Origin: Epiperipatus broadwayi
Taxonomy: Eukaryota; Onychophora; Udeonychophora; Euonychophora; Peripatidae
Direction of reading: 5' to 3'
DNA: 64,000 nucleotides
Assembly: GCA_028023455.1 (NCBI GenBank)
Contig: JAQFVV010012404.1
Span: 14,431,000-14,494,999, forward strand
The position numbers and the translations under genes were made by a program. Of the stretch, positions 36,059 through 44,719 are shown piece by piece (position 1 is the first letter of the stretch; each line of letters begins with the position of its first letter). Under the pieces are notes generated by a model. It made no database searches. It saw only the letters and a program-made list of their open reading frames with translations, and was not told the DNA's origin.

Positions 36059-36729
36059 TCACCTGCTACTTCTCTTGGCATATCTTCCCATTGTAGTGTA
36101 GCATCTACCCCTTGTTCTGCCTGAGTATGTTTGTCCAGTTTGTGGTTTATCTATCTCTGATTTCATCTTTGCTGGTTCGATGATTTTATTTTCACTGGGT
36201 TTATTGTTCTCCCAGCTTGGAGAACTGCGAGGGCATATGTGGTTTATGTGTCGCTTGTATACTACATTATCCTCTGTTCTCACCGCTGCTATAAATTTGG
36301 ATGTTAAGTTGACAATTTCTCCCTTTATCCATGTTTTGTGTAGACTATCTCTGATCCATACTTTTTCTTCCATTACGAATGATTTATTTTCTGTTTTGGC
36401 CCTTATGTACATGTTTTTTGGTAGTAACAGTGTCAGTTCTGTCGTTAACCTCTGTTTCAACAATAGTTCAGCTGGGGACTTTCCACTTATTGCTGTTGGT
36501 GTGGAGTGTTGATGCAATAATATGCGGTGCAGTGTTTCTGGCATTTTTGTTGACATTTCTTTTTTCAGTGCATGTTTAAGTTGGTTTACTGCATTTTTAG
36601 CCAATCCATTGCTCTCAGGATGGTTTGAGGCCGAGTACATATGTTTAATGCCCCTGGTTTCTAAGTATTCTTCAAACTTTGCTGAAGTATCAAACATTGC
36701 TGAAGTAAATCCAGAACCATTATCTATAA
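36059..36729 (-). pseudogene. Gypsy integrase, C-terminal half
   Basis: The minus-strand frame starts at the hAT junction and continues the catalytic core: IDNGSGF supplies the second Asp, then SNHPESNGLAKNAV. The third catalytic residue, normally Glu in NGLAE, is Lys here. After the core comes VWIRDSLHKTWIKGEIVNL and YKRHINHI, which resemble the GPY/F-type C-terminal DNA-binding module. The rest of the integrase lies at 38256-38770 beyond the hAT. Integrase inserts the cDNA into the genome. The split and the Glu-to-Lys change both inactivate it. Confidence 0.85.
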
Positions 36730-38255
36730 CAGCGTTTCCCAACCTGTGGTACGCCTACCACTGGTGGTACGTGAGTTGCTGGTTGGTGGTACGTGAAAAA
36801 TAATCAATAATGGCAGACATAAAAAAAAATCAAATCATAAAAATATCATAGAAATGTTTTTTCCTATAATTCATAAAAATTATTTTAATTAATAATTTTA
36901 TACAGTAAAGTTGTTAATATGTACAGTCGATGATCGAAAATCCAGCAATCGATATCGTTTTTTTGGAGTGCATTTTTAAATTTAGCCGTTAGCCATTAGT
37001 AACTTGAGATGTTGCCGCCACTGTTGTCATGGTGCTGCACTCTTGTTCACTTCACCGCGCAGCTTACAAGTGACAGGTTATTGTTTGTGATTGTATCGTC
37101 TTTGTTTATTAAAATTCATTGATCCCCATATAACCCGCTTATTCGAATTTAGACAAGAAGGACAGTTTTTTTTTGAAGACAATTCTTTTGATCTTTCTTC
37201 GAAATTGTATGATTTTGGTTGGCTTCATTCAGGTGATTGCATATTTAACTGATATTTTTTTGCAAATAAATAACTTAAATTTGACACCTCAGAACAACTC
37301 GATAACGATCTTTAATATTAATGATAAAATTGAAAATATGATTAAGAAATTAGTTTTTTGGAAGCAGTGTATTGAAAACAATCAACCGGAAGTATTCAAA
37401 ACTCTACATATTTTTTTGTTTGAAAATAATGTTAGTCTGTCTCAAGATATACGAGAAAATATAATAGCACATTTAACAGGATTAAAATTGTCTTTAATGG
37501 AATATTTTGCAAAACCCGAAAACACAAATGATAAGTGGATTTCAAACCCCTTCTATGAAGAAAATTTAGAAAAAGCTACATCATTATCAATAAAAGAGAA
37601 AGAAAGTTTAATAGAATTATCGACACAATCTAATTAATTTTGGTTAAACATTAAAGATTATGAACAACTTTCTGAGAAAGCTCTTAAATTATTATTACCA
37701 TTTACTAGTATGAAATTAGTAGAGAAAGAGCTTTTTCTTCATATATTAAAAAAAAAAAAGTATTGAAACAAATTGAATGCAGCTGTAGACTTAAGGGTAT
37801 ACCTCACATCTTTTGAACCAAATTCCAAAAAATTATGTTTTTCGAAACAAGCACAAGGATCTCATTAAATTTATTTTATAAAAATATTTGATTATGATAA
37901 AATATATTAATTGGTTTTTTATAATTTTGTGTTTTTATTAAAACCATTTAAAGTAAACGAAATATGACAAAATAGTAGATAAATATGAAACTTTGAACAA
38001 ACACACATATATATATATATGTTACAGTGAATTTATATTTTCAGTGAGTTTATAATCGTTTAAGCGTGTTTCAATGTAATTTGTCTCATTGTGATGTGAA
38101 TACATGGTCACCCTATAATATTTATAATGCAAATAAAATAACACGCGCAATAAATTTCACAAAATACAATAATTTTTACGAAGTGGTACAATTTAGCGTG
38201 ATGTACTACCAAGTGGTATGCGAGCCAAAAAAGGTTGGGAAATGCTGATCTATAA
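36722..38255 (+). mobile_element. hAT transposon, internally deleted, inside the Gypsy integrase
   Basis: The element 36730-38247 (1518 bp) starts CAGCGTTTCCCAACCT and ends with the inverted CAGCATTTCCCAACCT. It is flanked by a perfect 8-bp duplication ATCTATAA (36722-36729 and 38248-38255), the hallmark of hAT insertion. Subterminal GTGGTACG repeats are visible near both ends. Only the C-terminal part of a ZBED5/SCAND3-like transposase remains, so the element is an internally deleted, non-autonomous derivative. It is younger than its Gypsy host. Confidence 0.95.
37173..37868 (+). pseudogene. hAT transposase, C-terminal part with dimerisation domain
   Basis: One frame runs through with only two stops (TAA at 37635-37637 and a TGA at about 37764) and no frameshift. 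It begins at the VIAYLTDIFLQINNLNL block typical of ZBED5/SCAND3-like proteins and passes through DKWISNPF. The hAT dimerisation signature follows: FWLNIKDYEQLSEKALKLLLPF, then NKLNAAVDLRVYL and KQAQGSH at the end. The N-terminal BED finger and the catalytic Asp residues are missing through the internal deletion. The protein could not cut DNA. Its good frame preservation suggests a fairly recent insertion. Confidence 0.85.
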
Positions 38256-38770
38256 TGAGAGTCTCTGGGTAGCCCTGTGTTGCGAATATTTCATTTAGAT
38301 GATGGATGACTTCTTCCGAACCAATGTTTTTCATGATACAGTATTCTTCCCAGTGGGAATAGGCATCTACTAATATCAAGAAGGTATATCCCATAAATGG
38401 ACCTGCATGGTCCATGTGAACACATTCCCATGCATTTTTAGCTGGTGTCCATGAACTATATTCTTTTATTGTTGATTGGGCATTTGATTTATATGCTGTA
38501 CATGTTTTTGTGAAGGACTCAATGTCCTCATTTATCTTAGGCCACCAAACGTAAACTTCTGGTGACTGCTTTTGCCCGAACAACTCCGGGGTGTCCTTTG
38601 TGCAGCATTTTGAGCACCTGATTCCGGCCCTGTGAGGGTATTATAACTCTGTCTCCATTTAGTATGCACCTTTTGCAGACTGATAAGCTTGAAGAAGCAT
38701 TCCAAAAAGCCAGTGGCAAGATCTTTGGTCGTTTATTGGGCCAACCTTTACTAATCCATTTTATAAGCAA
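38256..38770 (-). pseudogene. Gypsy integrase, N-terminal half
   Basis: Two overlapping minus-strand frames carry the zinc-binding region: HKGHPGVVRAKAV, then WWPKINEDIESFTKTC with the following CTAY where a Cys is expected. The start of the core, CVHMDHAGPF, holds the first catalytic Asp, followed by LVDAYSHW. A frameshift near 38560 separates the two frames. The frame is cut at 38256 by the hAT target duplication and continues at 36729. Confidence 0.85.
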
Positions 38771-38813
38771 TTGATATCCTGGATCATTATCTGTCCACTC
38801 TGCTACTTTTTAA

Positions 38814-39471
38814 CTAGTTATCCATGAATTCCAGTTGTCTATGTAGTTGATTTCCACATTGATTTTTTTTTTTTATCTCAGTTGTCTCTGGCATCCGTGA
38901 GATTGCATCTGCATGTTGTATCAAACTGCCCTCTTTATAGTTTAGATCATAGTCATAAGCTGAAAGTAGTGTTATCCAGCACAGCATGCATGGGCTGAGA
39001 TGATCTGGGGTTGGTTTTATCTTTGCCAATATTTCCAATAGTGGTTTGTGGTCAGTTATAACTGTAAATTGTTGGCCATACACATATTGATGAAATTTTT
39101 TTAATTCCAAAAACTATGGCCAGGGCTTTCTTCTCGAATTGACTGTAGAGTTTTTCTGCCTTGTTTAAGGTTTGTGATGCATATGCTATTGGTCTCTCTC
39201 CATTATGTGTGGGATGAGTCAACACTGCTCCAATTCCATATTCTGATGCATCTGTGGTCAGTACTATCTCCAGTTTACTGTCATAATGAATTAGCAACTT
39301 TTCTGATGTTAATAGGGATTTTGTTTTCAGAAATGCCTCCTCTTGATCTGTTGACCATTCCCAGTTTTGATTTTTCTTCAAGAGTTTATATAGAGGTTGA
39401 GCCACGTGTGCTTTCCCTTTAAGGAAGGGTTCATGCCTGAAGTTGTTTTTCATTTTTTGGTCTGGGTGCAT
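38814..39471 (-). pseudogene. Gypsy RNase H relic
   Basis: The frame 39471-39052 contains LTTDASEYGIGAVL, the first RNase H Asp block, and AEKLYSQFEKKALAIVFGIK with the expected Glu. After a frameshift in an A/T run, 39110-38814 continues with FTVITDHKPLLEIL (the Asp-His block) and HADAISRMP near the end. The order and spacing match Ty3/Gypsy RNase H between reverse transcriptase and integrase. The frameshift at about 39100 breaks it. Confidence 0.85.
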
Positions 39472-39479
39472 TCATTACT

Positions 39480-40200
39480 GCTCTAATTTTATCTGGTGCA
39501 GGGGTTTTCCCATCTTGTCACACTATGTGTCCCAAAAACGTAAAAGTTTTCTGGTGTTCCATATGCATTTGTCAGCATTTAGTGTGGCTCCAAAATCCTC
39601 AAGCCTCCTGCACACTTGTATAATTTCTCTCTCTGAGTGTTTCTTCAGTGTTAGCTGTAATGAGAATATCATCAAAATATGGAATTACCCCCACTATACC
39701 ATTGAGCAACCTATCAATTTTTGCTTGAAAAATGTTTGGTGCTTACTGTTTCCAAATGGAAGATGGTTATATCTGAATAATCCTAAGTGAGTTGTAATTG
39801 TTAATATTTCTGAAGTTTCCTTACATACTGGTATCTGGTGAAAAGCTGCCTGGAGATCGAGTTTAGCGAAATGTGATGATTTTTGCAATAATGCTAAAAT
39901 TTCTCATGCATTTGGAACAGGGTATGCACTTTTACAAAGATTTTTATTAACAGTTATTCTATAGTCTATTAACTATAACATTTAGTGTGACCCACTCAGA
40001 ATCTTCTGTTGAACTTATTATTCCTTTTTGCATGAGTTCATTTAATGCTTTTTCTACTTTAGTTCTTTGTGCAAATGACACTTTCCATTCTCTACATATG
40101 ATTGGGGTTGAATGTTCCTTGAGTTCTAATTGTACTGGTGTTATTTTTAATTCGCCTAGTTTTGGCTTAAATAGGTTTGGGAATTTATTTTGCATTTCAT
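39480..40200 (-). pseudogene. Gypsy reverse transcriptase relic
   Basis: The N-terminal piece (40195-39959) has the VEKALNELMQKGIISSTEDS block. The next piece (39888-39694) has FAKLDLQAAFHQIPV, motif A with the first catalytic Asp, then LGLFRYNHLPFG. A third frame carries YFDDILI (YFDD at 39668-39679), the catalytic box of Ty3/Gypsy RT. Two frameshifts and a stop separate the pieces, although all catalytic Asp residues are still present. Confidence 0.85.
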
Positions 40201-40217
40201 TTTCAGTATTGATTTTT

Positions 40218-40493
40218 TTAATTACGTTTATGGTAATCCCGAGTGCTAAACCAATTCCTGCCTATTAATGGATTTACTTGTTTATAGACTATGTATAGAG
40301 GTAATTTTCTTATTTTTGAGTTTAATTTAACTTTTACTTTTACCATTCCAACTACTTCCACCATATTGCCGTTTATGTCTTTGGCGCTTACATTGGTTTT
40401 TTCCATTTTATGGGTAACATTTCTTTGCACAGTGAGAACTTCCCAATTGCTAAGGAACATTAGTGTAACTCCGGAGCCCCTGTCAATATCCAT
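40218..40493 (-). pseudogene. Gypsy retropepsin-like protease, active site altered
   Basis: The frame begins MDIDRGSGVTLMF, where retropepsins have D-T/S-G. The Thr codon has become Arg (AGG at 40479-40481), which should abolish activity. A flap-like KVKLNSKIRKLPLYIV segment and PLIGRNWF (the hydrophobic-Ile-Gly-Arg helix typical of retroviral-type proteases) follow. About 90 codons, a normal size. In an active element it would cut the gag-pol polyprotein. Confidence 0.8.
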
Positions 40494-40599
40494 TTTAACG
40501 TATTTCCCTTTGATGAGTATTGGCAGTTTGAATTTTGCTTCATTACATTTTAAATTTTTAATGCTTGTATTAAGGTTTCTTTTGTCTGTATTTTCTGGT

Positions 40600-40712
40600 T
40601 TTTGTTTACGACAGACTTTCGCTAGATGACCTTTCGATCCACAATTTGTATAATACTCTCGATTTTTCTTACAATTTCGAGCAATATGTCCCGATTTGTC
40701 ACAGCAGTAACA
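40600..40712 (-). pseudogene. Gypsy gag zinc knuckles, out of frame with gag
   Basis: Shifted by one frame relative to gag, the minus strand reads CYCCDKSGHIARNC, a C-x2-C-x4-H-x4-C knuckle, then YTNCGSKGHLAKVC, a second knuckle with its first Cys changed to Tyr. Such knuckles bind the RNA genome. The frame change falls at an 8-base T run near 40716, which suggests a homopolymer slip (biological or from sequencing). Confidence 0.8.
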
Positions 40713-41325
40713 GTTTTTTTTTATCTTTTACTTGTTGCTGTTTTGACATTTCATTTCCCTGTTCAATGGTTTTATTAATTGATTGGTAAAAATTTACCAA
40801 TGGCATGGTATCCAGATTAGCTTGGTTCATCACAAACTCATGTGCAATTCCTCTTTTAATGGCATCCTTGTAATTTAACTCTGAATCAGCTAATAGTTGT
40901 TCATGGAATTTAGTGTCATATATGCCCCATAATAACTGCTCCAACAGGGCCTCTTCTAGAAATTGTCCATAGACACAATTTTTTGCTAGTTCCCTTAGCG
41001 CTGTGTCAAATTCTTCGAAAGTTTCTGCTTTCATTTGCCATTGATTTTTAAAATGCAGTCTCGTGATGTGTTTCGATGGGAGAGGGCAGAAGGGTGCTGT
41101 TAATTTTTGAAGAATTTCATCGTATTGAAAAGTTTCAGGCTCTGCCGGTTCATATAGATGGTTTGCAATCTTGAGCACTTTCATTCTGGAAAATCCTAGT
41201 GATGTGGCCACCTTTATGTGGTTTTCCTTGATATTGTTAAGGAAAAATTTTTCCACATGTTTAACGTATAGTGACCAGTTGGTAGGGTTCTCGATATCAA
41301 ATTCTCCTATTGACATTTGGAACAT
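40699..41325 (-). CDS. Gypsy gag, capsid-like region
   Basis: A 208-codon open frame, one of the two longest in the window. It begins MFQMSIGEFD and includes WSLYVKHVEKFFLNN, TAPFCPLPSKHITRLHFKNQ and EEFDTALRELAKNC, typical of the helical gag capsid of Ty3/Gypsy (K02A2.6-like) elements. It ends at KKLLLL when the frame slips at the T8 run, just before the zinc knuckles. In an active element gag builds the particle that packages RNA. The start Met lies about 65 bp inside the 5' LTR border. Confidence 0.85.
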   Translation of the reverse strand: MFQMSIGEFDIENPTNWSLYVKHVEKFFLNNIKENHIKVATSLGFSRMKVLKIANHLYEPAEPETFQYDEILQKLTAPFCPLPSKHITRLHFKNQWQMKAETFEEFDTALRELAKNCVYGQFLEEALLEQLLWGIYDTKFHEQLLADSELNYKDAIKRGIAHEFVMNQANLDTMPLVNFYQSINKTIEQGNEMSKQQQVKDKKKLLLL

Positions 41326-41369
41326 TGGCGGCCATTGATGATTATGTTTAATGTTTCTTTTGCAGGTTC

Positions 41370-41389
41370 TGTACTTGACTGCACCAAAT
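41370..41389 (-). other. Primer-binding site of the Gypsy element
   Basis: Read on the minus strand just after the 5' LTR, TTTGGTGCAGTCAAGT contains TGG plus text complementary to a tRNA 3' end (…TGACTGCACCA). A serine tRNA is a possible primer, as many start GCAGTC, but the assignment is tentative. Confidence 0.55.
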
Positions 41390-41720
41390 TGGTTTGTTTA
41401 ACCACCAAGGTTAATCAATATTTATCGCCAACCTTTAAAACGTCCAATTGGCTCTGAACTAATTGTTTGCTCTACTTCATAATTAATTTATACTACTAGC
41501 AGATAGTTCCTGTATAAGCTTTCAAGTTAATAATTCTGTATATATATATATTTTATATCACACGAGCACGTAAGTATATTAGCAACAACGAATACTCCAA
41601 CGATTATTATTGTTGTTTGTTCTAATAATTTTAGTCGATCTCTAGTAAATAATTATTTGACAGTGGATGTATCCATTGTTCGGGTAGTATCTCATGTCAG
41701 GTTTTAATTAGTATATCACA
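41390..41720 (-). repeat. 5' LTR of the Gypsy element
   Basis: 331 bp, pairs with 35586-35920; the element would be transcribed from here on the minus strand. Confidence 0.95.
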
Positions 41721-41725
41721 ACTGA

Positions 41726-42308
41726 TTGTTCTTCATATAGTTCATTCAATTTAAAAAATATGTCTACACAATTTATGATCTAAAAGTATATTTACTTAGG
41801 TTTTCATTAAGTTAAGATGACATCGCCTTTCTGAAGTTGACACTTTTCCTTAGATTCTGATTTCTATGGCTGGCCTTTTGGTCTCCAGCGATGGCTTTAT
41901 GGGTTTCCTTCCATATTTTTGACAGAAAATAGGAGAGTATGTGGCAGAATCTGTATTATGGATGAGGTATTGATTCCAGGTGAGAGCAGTTGATGAAACT
42001 GAGGACTCAAAGCTTGAAGCCCAGCCAAATACTCCAAAGGTTCTCTAGAAATGCATGTTGCTACTTCTGTGGCTTCTGATTTACGTTTTCTGATGAATTG
42101 GTGAGATGGAAAAGCTCTGCAATTACTGACAATCTGCTGCAACTAAATTTCTGCTATATTTTTGCTGAAAAGGAAATTGAAAACTTGAACTGGAAACCTA
42201 AACTGAAAACCAGAACTGAAAACTCAAACTGAAACTGGAAACAATAGACAAGCTGCCTTTTTATACCTAACTCTCCCATTGTTAATTTTATCATAATTTT
42301 AATTTGCT
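41726..42308. other. Unassigned, less AT-rich stretch
   Basis: The part 41820-42150 is less AT-rich and has an 81-codon minus-strand frame with no motif I know. From 42165 to 42250 runs a short degenerate repeat of AACTGAAAAC units. Confidence 0.4.
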
Positions 42309-43746
42309 TTAACCTCTTCACTTGCAATATTGAATATTTAAAAAATTATGCTAAGTCACAAATTTTATCATAACTGTTAAGTTTTATTAATAAAAAATGA
42401 CAATTTATATTCTTTGAAAGATCAAACATCAAAGAATGTAATTAAGCTGAAAAAATATAGTCATTGATATTCAAAGTAATAAAAAAGAATAATATTTCTA
42501 ATAATTATTTTCATATTATTTCATAAATCCTAACTCATCATGCATATAACTTAAAATTATATTTTTGTTAGGAGGTTAGTTGGATTCATCATAAAAATTT
42601 TAAAAAATGTGTATATAATGACACTCACACTAATTTTTCACTTGAAAACTTGGTAGAATAAAGACATTAGTACCTTTCATTTTTCCTAGTAGCCCTTCAA
42701 AATGTATTTCTATACAGGAGTTGCAATAAACATGTCATCCCTAATAACATCCCTTATAACAAGCATTTAATATTGATCAATAATTGGTATAATTTGATTA
42801 TTATAATAAAGGACTTCAATACAGTTTGTAAATTATTAAAAAGTACTACTAAAATATTCACTATATACAAAATAAAATAAAATAAAAAATGAATGAAATC
42901 CTAAATTCATTATAGAGTTAAGTTTGAAATACATAAGTTAGTAGTTTACAGTCAATGTGATGTAGTATTATTTATTCTATCTGTATAGGTTTTGAGGGCT
43001 CATATTGCTTCATGCTATTATGACCATAAATTTAGAAATAGCTTCATCAACTGCCACCTCTCTTTGCATTTGATATGCAGCTTTGAAATTTACATTGCAG
43101 TAGTATATAATTGACCTAAGTTTATATATTTTCAAAATCTTTACTTTTAGCATTTGCGTATTTTTATTATTATGAAAATGTAGCCAAGACATAGAAAAAT
43201 CTAAATTGGGTCATAATATCACCTAATTCAAATACTTGACTCAAGCCCATATCATAGCAAAAAATGCAAATAATTCACGATATAAATATATACAATCACA
43301 ATCTATTTTTTTATATTAGTTTCAATAATAATTTTTTCGTATATTTTTTATCAAATATAAAAATAAAATAATAATTAAAAAATAAAATAACAATTAAAAA
43401 AATAAATACTTACTACTAAGCCCTCCATAACGTTGTCTTCAAAATACATCATAAAAAGTAAAACTTTTTACTGATGTATCATTTACAGCGAATGCTGTTC
43501 TAGTAACTATCAAAAAAAATGAGAGAAAGACAAAAAATTCAATTTACTTGATCACAAAAATTATCATAAAATTTTTATTTTTTATCTTAGAAAAATAAGA
43601 CTTACCTTTCTGGAAACTAGAAAAAAAGATGGAAACGAAGGTGTAAAAAGTGCATGCATAACCTGCATAGATTTCCGTTAATCTGAACCTGGATGTTTAT
43701 AATTTGAAAATCTGCATTATGTGGGCGGTAAACACGAATTTGTTAA
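42309..43746 (-). mobile_element. Degenerate piggyBac-like element, copy 2
   Basis: TTAA flanks the element at 42309-42312 and 43743-43746. The left end CCTCTTCACTTGCAATATTGAA matches the left end of copy 1, and several inner blocks align in order with 1560-3150. A recognisable piggyBac transposase piece lies on the minus strand. The right end is poorly conserved, so that boundary is less certain. Confidence 0.6.
43000..43200 (-). pseudogene. piggyBac transposase relic
   Basis: The minus-strand frame begins MSWLHFHNNKNTQM, continues KIYKLRSIIYYCNVNFKAAY and ends REVAVDEAISKF before running into unrelated text. These follow the order of piggyBac (PGBD-type) transposases: a LHF.NN block, then K.R.ii...N.nF, then the (S/V)(I/V)DE(A/S)...F block, whose Asp is the first catalytic residue. 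The remainder of the catalytic core and the Cys-rich tail cannot be read. This is the best evidence for the family call of both copies. Confidence 0.65.
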
Positions 43747-44325
43747 TTAATTTTACATTTTTATCTATTTTTTTTTTTTAGATTCATCTACTATCTTATC
43801 ACATTCCTACCGATGAGATAGTTTACAAGGATTTTTTTTTACTAATTAATACTATTGTCAGTTTTATTTTAAAACATTTCACGTTTATTTATTTTTTTAA
43901 TATTTACTTTTTTTTAAAATTTATAAAAAGAAGAGAGCAGGTTTTTAAATCATTATCTGTCATGATTCTTTTCCCCCACCCTATTCTTAATAAATAGTTT
44001 TATTCTAAAAGAAAATTAGCAATCTTTTATTTTATTGATTTCATTTTTACAAATGTACTTTTTTTCAAACTATTTTTTGTTTCTCTTTTTCTTAATAATT
44101 TGTTTATTTCAATTTATAAAATATGTAATGCAGATAGACATATGTGTGTGTTTGTACAACATATATTTTGTGATCGTTATAATATATATTACTTTTTTTG
44201 ATTGTATGAGATATATGCCTGAGTTAATCAAAAGTTTTGGGATAATATTTGAAATTAGTTAGTTTCTTGCTGAAGTTTATTAATATTATATAATTTCTAC
44301 ACAAAACATTTGGCTATAGAGGCAG
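43747..44325. other. AT-rich non-coding stretch
   Basis: Nothing supported beyond T-rich low-complexity DNA. Confidence 0.5.
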
Positions 44326-44394
44326 AAATGGGAATGGACACAGATTTGTAAAATTTACAAAAAAAAAAAAAAAGAAAAACTGTACAATATGAAT

Positions 44395-44490
44395 TTTTTT
44401 ATATATATGTCAAAGCGTTGACCAGAAAGCAAACTCGAGCCAGCTGCTTGGAAGTCAGCTATGTGAACCGCTACGCCACCAATGCTTGAA
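44395..44490 (-). mobile_element. tRNA(Gly)-like SINE head
   Basis: On the minus strand: GCATTGGTGGCGTAGCGG, then an anticodon-arm-like AGCTGACTTCCAAGCAGCT (UCC in the loop, as in Gly tRNA), then GGCTCGAGTTTGC as a weak T arm, then GTCAACGCTTTGACATA. The AAGCATTGGTGG start and TTTGAC/TATGAC exit are shared with the SINE at 29573-29668. CAGAAATGG occurs on both sides (about 44325 and 44505) and may be the target duplication, which would extend the element slightly. Confidence 0.65.
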
Positions 44491-44719
44491 AAAAAAAGCT
44501 AAACAGAAATGGACATGGAAATATTAAGAGCAGTAGAATTGGATTATATTTTGACTCAGAAAATGTATTTTTTGATACCAATGTTCTTAATAGATTCATT
44601 ACTATAAATGATCATTAATTAATGAGATGTAAGATACATTTTAATGATATATGTAATAAAAACTATTGAGAAAGACATTATTAATAATTGATATGCCTAA
44701 TCATTAGAAATTTTCCAGT

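Larger units (their letters stand above)
35586..41720 (-). mobile_element. Ty3/Gypsy LTR retrotransposon, both LTRs present, split by a hAT
   Basis: The LTRs at 35586-35920 and 41390-41720 begin TGGTTTGTTTAACCA and end ATATCACA. The whole is bracketed by a 5-bp duplication ACTGA (35581-35585 and 41721-41725). In minus-strand order come gag, zinc knuckles, protease, reverse transcriptase, RNase H and integrase, the Ty3/Gypsy order. Without the 1518-bp hAT and its 8-bp duplication the element is about 4.6 kb. LTRs differ at about 5-6% of sites by eye. Frameshifts, stops and active-site changes leave it unable to move on its own. Confidence 0.95.

Noticed and set aside
36180-36803. Plus-strand frames of 66-110 codons
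   Set aside because: Antisense shadows of the Gypsy integrase.
41897-42142. 81-codon minus-strand frame in a less AT-rich segment, considered as a host exon
   Set aside because: No recognisable domain and no convincing splice sites at both ends.
43660-43742. Text resembling the ATTATCCGAA-type end of another pogo/jerky MITE
   Set aside because: Only one end is visible and it overlaps the poorly defined right end of piggyBac copy 2.
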